Of a stretch of DNA of 64,000 bases, positions 27,848 through 36,241 are shown piece by piece; within the stretch, counting starts at the first letter, position 1, and every line of letters begins with the position of its first letter. The stretch lies in contig NZ_JAOWLC010000003.1 of assembly GCF_025751535.1 (NCBI RefSeq), forward strand, positions 124,001 to 188,000, in the 5' to 3' direction. The notes beneath the pieces are model-generated. The model saw only the letters and a list, made by a program, of their open reading frames with translations. It had not been told where the DNA came from and ran no database searches. The DNA comes from Lentibacter sp. XHP0401. GTDB lineage: Bacteria; Pseudomonadota; Alphaproteobacteria; Rhodobacterales; Rhodobacteraceae. The translations under genes were made by a program, and so were the position numbers.

Positions 27848-29272
27848 ATGAGCAAACGCTTTGACTATTTTGTTGTGTTTGCCGAGATGCGCACAGGCTC
27901 GAACTTTCTGGAAGCCAACATCAACGGCTTCCCGGCGTTGAGCTGTTTGGGCGAAGCGTTCAACCCTCATTTCATCGGATATCCTAACCGCGAGGACTGC
28001 CTTGGCGTGACAGAAGCGGCGCGCAACGCTGAGCCGCATGTGCTTATTGATGCTGTAAAGAATGCTCAAGGGCTGGCGGGCTTCCGCTTTTTCCATGATC
28101 ACGAACCAAGGGTGCTTGAAAGCATTCTGAACGACGCACGCTGCGCCAAGATTATCCTCACACGCAACCCTGTTGAAAGCTATGTCAGCTGGAAGATCGC
28201 GCAGGAGACGGGGCAGTGGAAGCTGACCAATGTGGCCAAGCGCAAGGATGCGAAAGCCACGTTTGACCTGAAAGAATTTGACGCCCATCTGAAGGCGCTT
28301 CAGGCGTTTCAACTGCGGTTGATGAAGGCGTTGCAGACCACAGGGCAGACGGCTTTCTATGTGGCCTATGAAGACCTGCAGGATGTTGAAGTGATGAACG
28401 GCCTTGCGACCTTTCTTGAGCAGCCAGATAAGCTAGAGCGACTTGACCGAAACCTGAAGCGCCAGAACCCCGAGTCGCTGAGCGAGAAAGTCGAAAACTT
28501 TGAGGAAATGGAAGCGGCGCTGGCGAGAACAGATCATTTTGGCCTGACCCGCACCCCTAACTTTGAGGCGCGGCGCGGTGCGGCAGTGCCCGGGTATGTG
28601 GCTTGCGCAAACACCCCGCTTCTCTTTTTACCTGTGCGCTCGGCCCCCGAGGAAGAGATTTGCCAATGGATGGCCGCACTTGACGGGGTGAGCAAGGCCG
28701 AGTTGCAGACCGGTTTTTCACAGAAGACCCTACGCCAATGGATGCGGGGCAATTCGGGCCACCGCTCTTTCAGCGTGCTGCGCCACCCTGCGCCGCGTGC
28801 ACACCATGCGTTTTGTGAGCGGATTTTGAACAAGGGGCCGAAATGTTTTACCGAGATCAGACGCACCTTGCGACGCGTTCACAAGCTGCCCATCCCAAAA
28901 GATGCACCGGATGACAACTGGACCCGCGACGAGCATCGCGCCGCTTTTCTGGCGTTCCTTGATTTTGTGAAGGCCAATGTCTCGGATCAGACGGCCGTGC
29001 GCGCCGATGCGTCATGGGGCACGCAGGCGGGAATATTGCAAGGAATGGGCAATTTTGCGCTACCTGACTTTGTTCTGCGTGAAGACGAGCTTGAAGCCTA
29101 TTTGCCCGCTGTAGCGATGCAGGTCGGCGTGAGCCGCGATGTGCCGCTTGTTGCACCTGCGCCAGACACGCCGTTTGAGCTGAGCGATATCTACGACGAA
29201 GAAATCGAGGCACGCGTGGCTGAGGCCTATCAGCGCGACTATCTTGTTTTCGGGTTTTCCAGTTGGAAGTAA
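27848..29272 (+). CDS. Sulfotransferase family protein (NodH/Stf0-like), two-part
   Basis: Sulfotransferases move a sulfuryl group from PAPS to sugars. The N-terminal region has a 5'-phosphosulfate-binding-like loop RTGSNF at residues 15-20 and a 3'-phosphate-binding motif RNPVESYVSWKIA from residue 106, both as in Stf0/NodH-type enzymes. The C-terminal half has another motif, SVLRHPAPRAHHAF around residue 312, like the 3'-phosphate motif of a second sulfotransferase family (Sulfotransfer_2), but I do not see an intact loop in front of it. At 474 residues it is about twice the size of one domain. Last gene of the glycosyltransferase run and in the same direction as cysQ, it suggests a sulfated surface glycan. 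Confidence 0.78.
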   Translation: MSKRFDYFVVFAEMRTGSNFLEANINGFPALSCLGEAFNPHFIGYPNREDCLGVTEAARNAEPHVLIDAVKNAQGLAGFRFFHDHEPRVLESILNDARCAKIILTRNPVESYVSWKIAQETGQWKLTNVAKRKDAKATFDLKEFDAHLKALQAFQLRLMKALQTTGQTAFYVAYEDLQDVEVMNGLATFLEQPDKLERLDRNLKRQNPESLSEKVENFEEMEAALARTDHFGLTRTPNFEARRGAAVPGYVACANTPLLFLPVRSAPEEEICQWMAALDGVSKAELQTGFSQKTLRQWMRGNSGHRSFSVLRHPAPRAHHAFCERILNKGPKCFTEIRRTLRRVHKLPIPKDAPDDNWTRDEHRAAFLAFLDFVKANVSDQTAVRADASWGTQAGILQGMGNFALPDFVLREDELEAYLPAVAMQVGVSRDVPLVAPAPDTPFELSDIYDEEIEARVAEAYQRDYLVFGFSSWK

Positions 29273-29275
29273 CGC

Positions 29276-29740
29276 CTAGGCGACCTGCTTACTCAGATCT
29301 TCCGTGATGATCGTATAGAGTGTGCTAGCGTTTTTGTTGGAGCGCAGCTTGGCACAGCGACCAGGATCGCGTAGCGCGCGGCTGACTTTGGCAAGCGCTT
29401 TCAGGTGTTCGACACCCGCATCGGCTGGCGCAAACAAGGCAAAGGCCAGATCGACAGGCTCCTTGTCAACGGCGTTGAAGTTGATGGGTTTTTCCAACAA
29501 GACAAAGACACCAAGGACTTTTTCAAGCCCGTCAACGCGGGCATGAGGCAAGGCAACACCGTTGCCAACGCCCGTGGGCCCGAGATTTTCGCGCTCTTGA
29601 AGGGCGCGAACGGCAATGGCCGCATCAATGCCATATACAGACGCGGCCACTTCGCCAAGCTCTTGCAAAAGGCGTTTCTTGCTCGAGGCGGAGGACAAAA
29701 CCCTAACCGCCTCGGGCTTCAACAAAGAAGACATTTCCAT
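29276..29740 (-). CDS. ptsN: PTS nitrogen-regulatory IIA protein PtsN
   Basis: PtsN is the EIIA-Ntr phosphoprotein that receives phosphate from NPr and regulates potassium, nitrogen and stress responses. The 154-residue protein has the PTS_EIIA_2 pattern with the phosphorylation site GVALPHAR (His66) after RENLGPTGVGN. The longer frame to 29773 adds only residues upstream of a plausible AGTAGG-led ATG at 29740. It is followed by the convergent sulfotransferase end 3 bases away. It sits directly after hpf in the lptC-lptA-lptB-hpf-ptsN order; rpoN, which often stands between lptB and hpf in other proteobacteria, is absent here. Confidence 0.92.
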   Translation of the reverse strand: MEMSSLLKPEAVRVLSSASSKKRLLQELGEVAASVYGIDAAIAVRALQERENLGPTGVGNGVALPHARVDGLEKVLGVFVLLEKPINFNAVDKEPVDLAFALFAPADAGVEHLKALAKVSRALRDPGRCAKLRSNKNASTLYTIITEDLSKQVA

Positions 29741-29785
29741 CATGCGCCTACTGCTCCACAGACGCGCTGGCAAGAAATGCGCCTG

Positions 29786-30355
29786 TTATTTACCTGGGTC
29801 AATCCAGCCGATATTGCCGTCTTCGCGGCGATATACGACATTGAGACCGTCTTTGCTTTCGTTACGGAAAACCAGAACGGGAGAACCGGAAAGTTCCATC
29901 TGCATAACAGCTTCACCAACAGAGAGCGACTGTATTTTAGTCTCCATCTCAGCGATGATCATCGGTTGCAGTGAATCCGGTTCAGATTCCTGATCTTCAT
30001 GATCCGAAGCGAGGATATACGAGGACGCGCCGAAAAGTTCAACAGGCTCCACCCTATCTTTATGGTGGTCTTTCAAGCGCCGCTTATAACGCCTAAGTTG
30101 TTTTTCCATTTTCTCGCAGCAACTATCGAACGCTGCGTAGATCTCGTTCTCGCTGGCTTTGGCTGAAGCGGTGAGACCTGTCGAAAGATGCACGGTAGAT
30201 TCACAGTTGAACTCGTGACCGCTCTTGGAAAAAATCACCAAGGCCTCCACAGGCCGCTCGGCATATTTGGCGACAGCTTCACCAAGCTCTTCTTTCACAT
30301 GGGTCTGAAGGGCCTCGCCAATGTCGATCTGCTTTCCACTGATTTGGTAGCGCAT
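29786..30355 (-). CDS. hpf: Ribosome hibernation promoting factor, long form
   Basis: HPF stabilises inactive ribosome dimers in stationary phase. The 189-residue protein starts MRYQISGKQIDIGEALQTHV, the S30AE domain at 1-105, and has the extra C-terminal domain of long HPFs at about 130-185 (SLSVGEAVMQMELSGSPVLVFRNE, VVYRREDGNIGWIDPG), which lets one protein dimerise ribosomes without a second factor. AGGA 6 bases upstream supports the ATG. ptsN follows 45 bases later. The 225-base gap upstream toward lptB holds a small GC-rich hairpin but no gene that I can support, so hpf may have its own promoter there. Confidence 0.93.
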   Translation of the reverse strand: MRYQISGKQIDIGEALQTHVKEELGEAVAKYAERPVEALVIFSKSGHEFNCESTVHLSTGLTASAKASENEIYAAFDSCCEKMEKQLRRYKRRLKDHHKDRVEPVELFGASSYILASDHEDQESEPDSLQPMIIAEMETKIQSLSVGEAVMQMELSGSPVLVFRNESKDGLNVVYRREDGNIGWIDPGK

Positions 30356-30580
30356 CTCATATCCTTTTCTATTTGGGACAAATCACAGATTAGGGCCGCG
30401 CGATGCGGCCATTGGTTGTGTGAATTCATCCGGAGTTAAGGCTTTTCGCCAGCATGAGCGAGGCCGCTGCAAGAAATGCAGAACGACCATCACAGAAAGC
30501 AAATAGACGATTAGCCATAAGTTGATTTGAGGCCACGAGGCCATGGATTGTCAACCGAAACAACAGATTGACGTAAAGAA

Positions 30581-31348
30581 TCAGGAAATACGGAAGCTAT
30601 CGCCAAGGTAAACGCGGCGAACATTTTCATTTTGAACGACTTCATCAGGCGCACCTGACATTAGCACGGTTCCATCATGCAAAATATAAGCGCGATCAAC
30701 GATTTCCAATGTTTCGCGCACGTTATGATCTGTGATCAAAACGCCGATACCGCGCTTCTTGAGGTCGGCCACAAGGCTGCGGATATCATTTACAGAAATC
30801 GGATCAACCCCGGCAAATGGCTCATCAAGCAGAAGATAGGATGGCTCTGCGGCAAGGCAGCGAGCTATCTCGACCCGCCGCCGCTCACCGCCCGAAAGAG
30901 CCATGGCAGGCGCGCGGCGCAAATGTTCTATCGAGAATTCGGAGAGCAATTCTTCAAGCTTTTTGGCGCGCTCGCGGCGATTGGGCTGAACAACCTCAAG
31001 GACCGCGGCGATATTGTCTTCTACCGAGAGACCCCGAAAGATCGACATCTCTTGTGGCAGATAGCCGATGCCGAGGCGCGCGCGGCGATACATCGGCAGA
31101 TCGGTAACATCGACACCATCGAGAATCACATGGCCGCCTTCGGCCTGCACCAGACCTGCTATGGCATAGAATGTGGTTGTTTTGCCCGAGCCGTTGGGGC
31201 CGAGCAGCGCCACAACCTCGCCACGCTTCAGATCGAGCGAGACATCGCGGATAACGGGGCGGCGCTTGTAGCTTTTTCGCAGGTTGCGCACTTGCAGCCC
31301 TGTTTGGCTTGTTGTCACGGAAAGGGAGGGAGCATCAGTTTTTGACAT
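30581..31348 (-). CDS. lptB: LPS export ABC transporter ATP-binding protein LptB
   Basis: LptB powers extraction of lipopolysaccharide from the inner membrane, together with LptFG and the LptC-LptA-LptD bridge. The 255-residue protein has Walker [13 protein letters not shown] signature [13 protein letters not shown], Walker [14 protein letters not shown] and the H-loop DHNVRETL, all intact. The ATG at 31348 follows a TTG that would add one residue and overlaps the lptA end by 14 bases, so translation is probably coupled. LptF and LptG are not in this window. Confidence 0.95.
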   Translation of the reverse strand: MSKTDAPSLSVTTSQTGLQVRNLRKSYKRRPVIRDVSLDLKRGEVVALLGPNGSGKTTTFYAIAGLVQAEGGHVILDGVDVTDLPMYRRARLGIGYLPQEMSIFRGLSVEDNIAAVLEVVQPNRRERAKKLEELLSEFSIEHLRRAPAMALSGGERRRVEIARCLAAEPSYLLLDEPFAGVDPISVNDIRSLVADLKKRGIGVLITDHNVRETLEIVDRAYILHDGTVLMSGAPDEVVQNENVRRVYLGDSFRIS

Positions 31349-31820
31349 CAAGCACCGTCTTTACGCGGCCTTCCATGCGCGCGGTTCCTGCACTTGTATC
31401 AACGCGCATCCTGTCGGCTGTGATGGCCGCCTGACCTTGCACCAAAAGCACGTTGCCAGACAGAAGGATCAGGCCAGAATCCACATTATATTCGGCTGTC
31501 GCCGCTTCCGCTGCATCATCACCGCTCACAAGCGTGACGCCGCCAGACGCGTTAAGCTGAGAAATTTGTGAGCGGTCGGAGTTGTAGACGATGCTCACCG
31601 TTCTGGCCGAAATGCGCATGGCGCCCTGACCGATGAGAACATTACCCGTCAAAACGGCTGTGCCGGTGTTCTGGTTGATATCCATGTTGTCGGCTGAAAC
31701 CTCGACAGGCGCGCTTGTGTCTTGTTTGATGTTGCCAAAGGCAATGTTTGCGCCTTGCGATATCGCAGGGCCAGCCAGTGCAACACAGAGTGATGTGACT
31801 ATCAAAAAACCAAAGCGCAA
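31335..31820 (-). CDS. lptA: LPS transport periplasmic protein LptA
   Basis: LptA polymerises into the periplasmic bridge that carries LPS to the outer membrane. The 161-residue protein has a signal peptide ([21 protein letters not shown]) and the OstA-like beta-jellyroll repeats, for example [23 protein letters not shown] and [19 protein letters not shown]. The start is TTG, 3 bases after the lptC stop, with GAGGAAT just upstream. It lies between lptC and lptB, the expected order. Confidence 0.9.
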   Translation of the reverse strand: MRFGFLIVTSLCVALAGPAISQGANIAFGNIKQDTSAPVEVSADNMDINQNTGTAVLTGNVLIGQGAMRISARTVSIVYNSDRSQISQLNASGGVTLVSGDDAAEAATAEYNVDSGLILLSGNVLLVQGQAAITADRMRVDTSAGTARMEGRVKTVLDVKN

Positions 31821-31823
31821 AAT

Positions 31824-32438
31824 CTATTCCTCATCTTTCGGCGGAGTGTATACCAGCTTTACCCCGCCTTTTAGCAGAATATGCGCATCTTTTTCCCCTT
31901 TGGGAACCTCAAGTGTCATTTGATCCGCTTCAAATGTGAATCCGGGGCCCGCGCCCGTGATTTGACCTTTGCTTTCGGCTTGTAGTTCATTGAGGCTGAT
32001 AACAAGCGTGGAGGCCGCGATCTTGTAGCCTGTACTGGTTGCCGCCTGAACCCTGCCAGTGAGGGTAACAACCCCAGCGCCCGAATTGTGAACGGCCTTT
32101 GTTGAGGATAAATCAACGGTTTGCCCCGAACTGAGCTTGATTTGGGCCGAAACATCTTCAGCTTCCATCAGATCTTTGTCCTCGCTGTTTTGGCGTGCAA
32201 GGGCGGCACGCAGCGAGATCAGATCACCGCGCGGGGTGACGCCGAAAACCTCGGGTTGCGATATCTGCTGGCTTTGGGTGCGCTCGGCCAGATCGCTTTC
32301 GGAAAACGGGATAGTCGAGACAGGATCAACGCTTTTGGAAAGCAGAAACAAGGTCGATAGCATCGCCAGAGCAATGACGGGCAGAATGATTTTGGCCCAC
32401 GCCACCAGCTTTGTATGTCTGTCGATATGGCTTTGCAT
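31824..32438 (-). CDS. lptC: LPS export protein LptC
   Basis: LptC is a bitopic inner-membrane protein that passes LPS from LptBFG to LptA. The 204-residue protein has one membrane helix near the N-terminus (IILPVIALAMLSTLFLL) and a periplasmic jellyroll region with GRVQAATSTGYKIAASTLVISL and FEADQMTLEVPKGEKDAHILLKGGVKLVY. Sequence conservation in LptC is low, so the call rests on topology, the repeat pattern and the position directly in front of lptA-lptB. RNase D lies upstream, 30 bases away. Confidence 0.88.
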   Translation of the reverse strand: MQSHIDRHTKLVAWAKIILPVIALAMLSTLFLLSKSVDPVSTIPFSESDLAERTQSQQISQPEVFGVTPRGDLISLRAALARQNSEDKDLMEAEDVSAQIKLSSGQTVDLSSTKAVHNSGAGVVTLTGRVQAATSTGYKIAASTLVISLNELQAESKGQITGAGPGFTFEADQMTLEVPKGEKDAHILLKGGVKLVYTPPKDEE

Positions 32439-32468
32439 ATGCTCTAAGCCCTCCTGCGCCTAGGCGCG

Positions 32469-33083
32469 TTATGCGTGGGCAAAGATATCGGTTTCCGGCC
32501 AGCCTTCCAGATCGAGCATCGCACGTGCGGGAAGGAAGCGGAAACACGCTTGCGCAAGGTCGGTTCGACCTTCACGAGCAAGCATCATATCAAGCTTCTC
32601 ACGCAGCCTGTGAAGGTGCAGCACATCGGAAGCAGCATACTCAACCTGCGCTTTGGTGAGCGTTTCTGCGCCCCAGTCAGAGCTTTGCTGCTGTTTGGAA
32701 ATATCTACGTTGAGCAACTCTTGCAGAAGGTTCTTGAGTCCGTGCCTGTCTGTATAGGTGCGGACTAGGCGGCTGGCAATTTTGGTACAGTAAACAGGCG
32801 CTGTGAGCGCTCCGAAAGCGTGCTGCATCACCGCAATATCAAAGCGGCCGTAGTGAAAGAGCTTGAGCACATCTGGGTTGGTGAGCATGGCGCAGAGATT
32901 GGGCGCTTCTGTCTGGTCGAGAGCAACTTGCACGAGATGTGCGTGACCATCGCCTGAAGAAAGCTGCACAACGCAAAGCCTGTCGCGGTGCGGATGCAAG
33001 CCCATGGTTTCGCAATCAATCGCAACGATTGGGCCAAGATCGAGGCCATCGGGAAGGTCGTTTTGATAGAGGTGGTTTGTCAT
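32469..33083 (-). CDS. rnd: Ribonuclease D-like 3'-5' exonuclease
   Basis: The 204-residue protein is a DEDDy-type exonuclease: AIDCETMGLHPH (first Asp and Glu), FHYGRFDIAVM (second Asp) and VEYAASDVLHLHRL (Tyr and last Asp). It has only the nuclease domain and lacks the HRDC domains of the 370-residue enterobacterial RNase D, as is usual in the short alphaproteobacterial form. It probably trims the 3' ends of tRNA precursors or other small RNAs. The frame extends to a GTG at 33092; the ATG at 33083 has AAGG 10 bases upstream. It is the first gene of the lpt operon and divergent from the thiamine-diphosphate enzyme. Confidence 0.85.
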   Translation of the reverse strand: MTNHLYQNDLPDGLDLGPIVAIDCETMGLHPHRDRLCVVQLSSGDGHAHLVQVALDQTEAPNLCAMLTNPDVLKLFHYGRFDIAVMQHAFGALTAPVYCTKIASRLVRTYTDRHGLKNLLQELLNVDISKQQQSSDWGAETLTKAQVEYAASDVLHLHRLREKLDMMLAREGRTDLAQACFRFLPARAMLDLEGWPETDIFAHA

Positions 33084-33233
33084 GTGGTGCACCTTCTGAA
33101 CTTGCCTGCGCTGTCTTGGCGCTGTCTATCTTGTCATACTCGCCTGAGCGGCGAGATCAAGCCAACAGAGGGTTCTTTCCTTAGCCTGAAACTCTGGCTA
33201 CGGTGGCCCGAAAGCAGCAAGGAGAGCGGCAAG

Positions 33234-34889
33234 ATGAACACAAAATCCAACAGTACGCGCCATGGCGGGCAGATACTTGTGGAGGCACTGGAGGCGCAAG
33301 GCGTGAACCGTGTGTTCTGTATTCCGGGCGAAAGCTACCTCGCCGCACTGGACGGGCTTTATGAATCGGGGATCGGCACGATCGTCGCTCGTCAAGAAGG
33401 CGGCGCTGCCATGATGGCTGAAGCACATGGCAAGCTGACGGGCAAACCGGGTGTGGCTTTTGTGACCCGCGGACCAGGGGCGACGAACGCCTCTTCGGGT
33501 GTGCATGTGGCTTTTCAGGACAGCACGCCAATGGTGTTGTTCATCGGGCAAGTGGCGAGCGACCAGCGTGACCGAGAAGCTTTTCAGGAGGTGGATTACC
33601 GCGCGATGTTTGGTCCGCTGGCCAAGTGGGTTGGCGAGATTGATCGGCTCGACCGTATCCCCGAATATGTGAGCCATGCTTTTCACGTAGCCCAGAACGG
33701 GCGGCCCGGCCCTGTTGTTCTGTCTCTGCCTGAAGACATGCTTTCTTCTGTTGGCCAGGCCGTCATCGCGCCGAAGGCGGCGCTTGTGTCAGGCAAGGCT
33801 TCTGACGCCGATGTGCAGGCGATTGCCGAGCGGCTCGCAGCGGCAGAGCGGCCTATGATTGTTGTGGGCGGTGGCGGCTGGACGGCTGAGGCCGCGCAGG
33901 CATTGGGCAAGTTTGCAGAAGCAGCGGCGCTGCCTGTGGGCGCGTCTTTCCGCTGTCAGGATTATCTGGACAACCGCCACCCGAACTATGCAGGTGATGT
34001 GGGTATCGGAATCAACCCGGCGCTGGCAAAGCGGGTGAAAGAGGCTGATGTACTGCTTGTTCTGGGCGCACGCATGGGCGAAATGACAACAAGTGGCTAC
34101 ACACTTTTGAACGCACCCGTACCGGAACAGAGCCTCATTCATATCTATCCTGACGCCAGCGAGATTGGCCGTGTTTATCGGCCGGAACTGGGCGTTGTGG
34201 CAAAGCCTGCCGAGATTGTGCAGCAGCTTCTGGCTGTGGCAGATAAGGCACGAGGCAAGCGGGCGTCAGATGTAGAGGCAGCGCGCGCGGCTTACGAGGC
34301 GTGGCAGCAGCCCAATGAAACACCCGGCGCGCTCAAGATGGAGCAGGTCATCGGTCATCTGAACAAGGTGCTAGGCGATGATGCTATTCTGACGAACGGT
34401 GCGGGAAACTATGCCTCTTGGTTGCACCGCTATTACCGCTACCGCGGCTGGCGAACCCAGCTTGCACCTACGAGCGGCTCGATGGGATATGGCCTGCCTG
34501 CGGCTGTTGCGGCAAAGCTGGAGCGGCCTGAGCAAGAGGTTGTCTGCCTTGCTGGGGATGGTTGCTACCAGATGGTCATGCAGGAGTTTGGCACAGCCGC
34601 TCAATATGGCGCGAATATTCTCGTACTGGTTTGCGACAACGGAATGTACGGGACGATCCGCATGCACCAGCAAAAGCACTACCCCAAGCGCCCCTCCGGA
34701 ACGAGCCTCGTGAACCCTGATTTCGCGATGATTGCCAAGGCCTACGGCTGCTATGGAGCGACCGCGACAAGCAATGCCGAATTCGAAACAGCTTTTGCTG
34801 AAGCGCGCCAAGCGAACAAGCCCGCACTGATCCATTTGAAGATGGACCCCGCAGCGCTTTCGCCAAAGATCAGACTGGAAGAAATATAG
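33234..34889 (+). CDS. Thiamine-diphosphate-dependent enzyme, acetolactate-synthase-like
   Basis: The 551-residue protein has the three-part fold of the pyruvate oxidase/acetohydroxyacid synthase family. The N-terminal domain contains FCIPGESYLAALDGLYES and the catalytic Glu in ARQEGGAAMMAEAHG, and the C-terminal domain has the cofactor motif GDGCYQMVMQEFGTA ending at VCDNGMYGT. The middle domain is the usual nucleotide-binding-like part. It has no small-subunit gene next to it and so is probably not the ilvB of branched-chain synthesis; related enzymes decarboxylate or ligate various 2-oxo acids. AAGGAGAG is 9 bases before the ATG; the frame is open much further upstream but overlaps the divergent RNase D gene. 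The integrated element begins 6 bases after its stop. Confidence 0.85.
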   Translation: MNTKSNSTRHGGQILVEALEAQGVNRVFCIPGESYLAALDGLYESGIGTIVARQEGGAAMMAEAHGKLTGKPGVAFVTRGPGATNASSGVHVAFQDSTPMVLFIGQVASDQRDREAFQEVDYRAMFGPLAKWVGEIDRLDRIPEYVSHAFHVAQNGRPGPVVLSLPEDMLSSVGQAVIAPKAALVSGKASDADVQAIAERLAAAERPMIVVGGGGWTAEAAQALGKFAEAAALPVGASFRCQDYLDNRHPNYAGDVGIGINPALAKRVKEADVLLVLGARMGEMTTSGYTLLNAPVPEQSLIHIYPDASEIGRVYRPELGVVAKPAEIVQQLLAVADKARGKRASDVEAARAAYEAWQQPNETPGALKMEQVIGHLNKVLGDDAILTNGAGNYASWLHRYYRYRGWRTQLAPTSGSMGYGLPAAVAAKLERPEQEVVCLAGDGCYQMVMQEFGTAAQYGANILVLVCDNGMYGTIRMHQQKHYPKRPSGTSLVNPDFAMIAKAYGCYGATATSNAEFETAFAEARQANKPALIHLKMDPAALSPKIRLEEI

Positions 34890-34894
34890 GAAGA

Positions 34895-34910
34895 TGGTGC
34901 CCAGGAGAGG
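34895..34910 (+). repeat. Left attachment-site repeat (att remnant of tRNA-Leu 3' end)
   Basis: TGGTGCCCAGGAGAGG, identical to the complement of the tRNA-Leu(CAG) 3' end including CCA. Flanking bases on both sides differ from those of the right copy, so the identity block is exactly 16 bases. It lies 6 bases after the stop of the thiamine-diphosphate enzyme gene. Confidence 0.85.
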
Positions 34911-35030
34911 CATTGAATATCTATATCTTGGGGTTTCACGGTATACCGCTAGAACAAGGTTTCCCATATTTTTAAGGCATCTAGTGCATTTTGGTGTTCC
35001 AAGGGGCACCACCCCATACTATATGTTGAG

Positions 35031-35049
35031 GGTGGACCAGAAGGTGGAC
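35031..35049 (+). promoter_or_regulatory. Paired GGTGGAC sites, left end (likely integrase arm sites)
   Basis: GGTGGAC at 35031-35037 and 35043-35049, 12 bp apart. The same pair with the same spacing occurs at the right end (39899-39917), in the same orientation. Presence at both ends, just inside the attachment repeats, is what arm-type binding sites of a tyrosine integrase look like. The left pair also overlaps the region upstream of the integrase start, so binding could control integrase expression. Confidence 0.6.
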
Positions 35050-35071
35050 TGAATGACAAGGGCATTGAACA

Positions 35072-36241
35072 ATGCTAACCGCTCAGGCCGTGAAAGCGGC
35101 AAGCGCTGGGAAGTTTTCGGACGGCGGCGGATTGTGGATTTTCAAAAACGATGACGGCGGCGGCAAATGGGTGCTGCGCGTTCACGTTCATGGACGCCGC
35201 AGAGAAATGGGCTTGGGAGCCTATCCGCGCGTTTCACTCAAAGAGGCGCGGCTAGAGGCCGACAAGTGGCGCAGGGTATCTCAGCAAGGCAAAGACCCTA
35301 TCAAGCAACGCCAAGCCGCCCAGCGCGCCGCAGAACGCAACATGCACCTTCTAACCGACATTGCTCTTGATGCATTTGAAAGCCGCAAAGCCGAACTGAA
35401 AGGCGATGGGAAGGCGGGGCGGTGGTTTTCGCCGCTTGAACTGCACATACTTCCCAAGCTTGGCAAGTTGCCCGTTTCCGAAATAGATCAACGCGACATC
35501 CGCGATACGCTGGCCCCGATCTGGCATGTCAAAGCAGAAACGGCGCGCAAGGCTATGAACCGTCTTGGCATCTGTATTAAACACGCCGCAGCGCTGGGCT
35601 TGGACGTGGATATTCAAGCGGTAGAAAAGGCCAAGGCGCTTTTGGGCAAGCAACGCCACAAAACAGAGAACACACCCGCTCTGCATTGGCAGGACGTGCC
35701 AGCCTTCTACCAATCATTAGACCAAGGAACCGTCACTGAACTGGCGCTGCGCTTGTTAATCCTAACGGCGGTCCGATCTAAGCCACTTCGGTTTATGAAC
35801 TTAGACCAGATCGAGGGCGATGTTTGGACTATACCCGCAGAAGCCATGAAAGGCCGCAAGGACGCGACAAGCGACTTTAGGGTGCCTCTATCAACCGAAG
35901 CCTTGGCGGTGATCGAGCAAGCCAAGCCCTTTGCGCGTGACGGGTTCCTTTTTGCTGGCGTGAAGCGTGGCGTTATCTCTGACGCCACAATGGCCCGATA
36001 TATGGACAGGCGCGGCATGGCAGAGCGTCCACACGGTTTCCGTTCATCGTTCCGTGACTGGACCGCAGAAGCTACGAACACGCCGCGTGAAGTGGCAGAA
36101 ACATGTCTGGGCCATGTCTCAGGTGGCGCTGTGGAGCTGGCCTATCGGCGCACCGACTATCTAGAACAGCGGCGGGTTCTTATGGAGCGGTGGGGTCACC
36201 TTTTGGGCGCAAAGCGATCTAAGGTCATTCAAATTGGATAA
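35072..36241 (+). CDS. int: Tyrosine recombinase (P4-type integrase)
   Basis: The 389-residue protein has the N-terminal DUF4102-type arm-binding domain (LTAQAVKAASAGKFSDGGGLWIF, WVLRVHVHGRRREMGLGAYP), a core-binding domain at about 90-190, and the catalytic domain with Arg235 (LTAVRSKPLR), the MKGRK lysine region, His321 and Arg324 (PHGFR), His348 (LGHVSG) and the nucleophile Tyr358 (LAYRRTDY). All catalytic residues are in place, so it should be active. It would insert and excise the element at tRNA-Leu(CAG). Unusually, the gene lies at the end of the element away from the tRNA. The ribosome site is weak (AAGGG at distance 11). The next gene overlaps its end by 8 bases. Confidence 0.93.
   Translation: MLTAQAVKAASAGKFSDGGGLWIFKNDDGGGKWVLRVHVHGRRREMGLGAYPRVSLKEARLEADKWRRVSQQGKDPIKQRQAAQRAAERNMHLLTDIALDAFESRKAELKGDGKAGRWFSPLELHILPKLGKLPVSEIDQRDIRDTLAPIWHVKAETARKAMNRLGICIKHAAALGLDVDIQAVEKAKALLGKQRHKTENTPALHWQDVPAFYQSLDQGTVTELALRLLILTAVRSKPLRFMNLDQIEGDVWTIPAEAMKGRKDATSDFRVPLSTEALAVIEQAKPFARDGFLFAGVKRGVISDATMARYMDRRGMAERPHGFRSSFRDWTAEATNTPREVAETCLGHVSGGAVELAYRRTDYLEQRRVLMERWGHLLGAKRSKVIQIG

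Noticed and set aside
30394-30410. Small hairpin GGCCGC/GCGGCC in the lptB-hpf gap as a terminator
   Set aside because: Stem of only 6 pairs and no T tract on either strand; could be chance in GC-rich sequence.
32988-33233. Upstream extension of the thiamine-diphosphate enzyme frame
   Set aside because: It runs antisense through the RNase D gene; the ATG at 33234 has AAGGAGAG before it.
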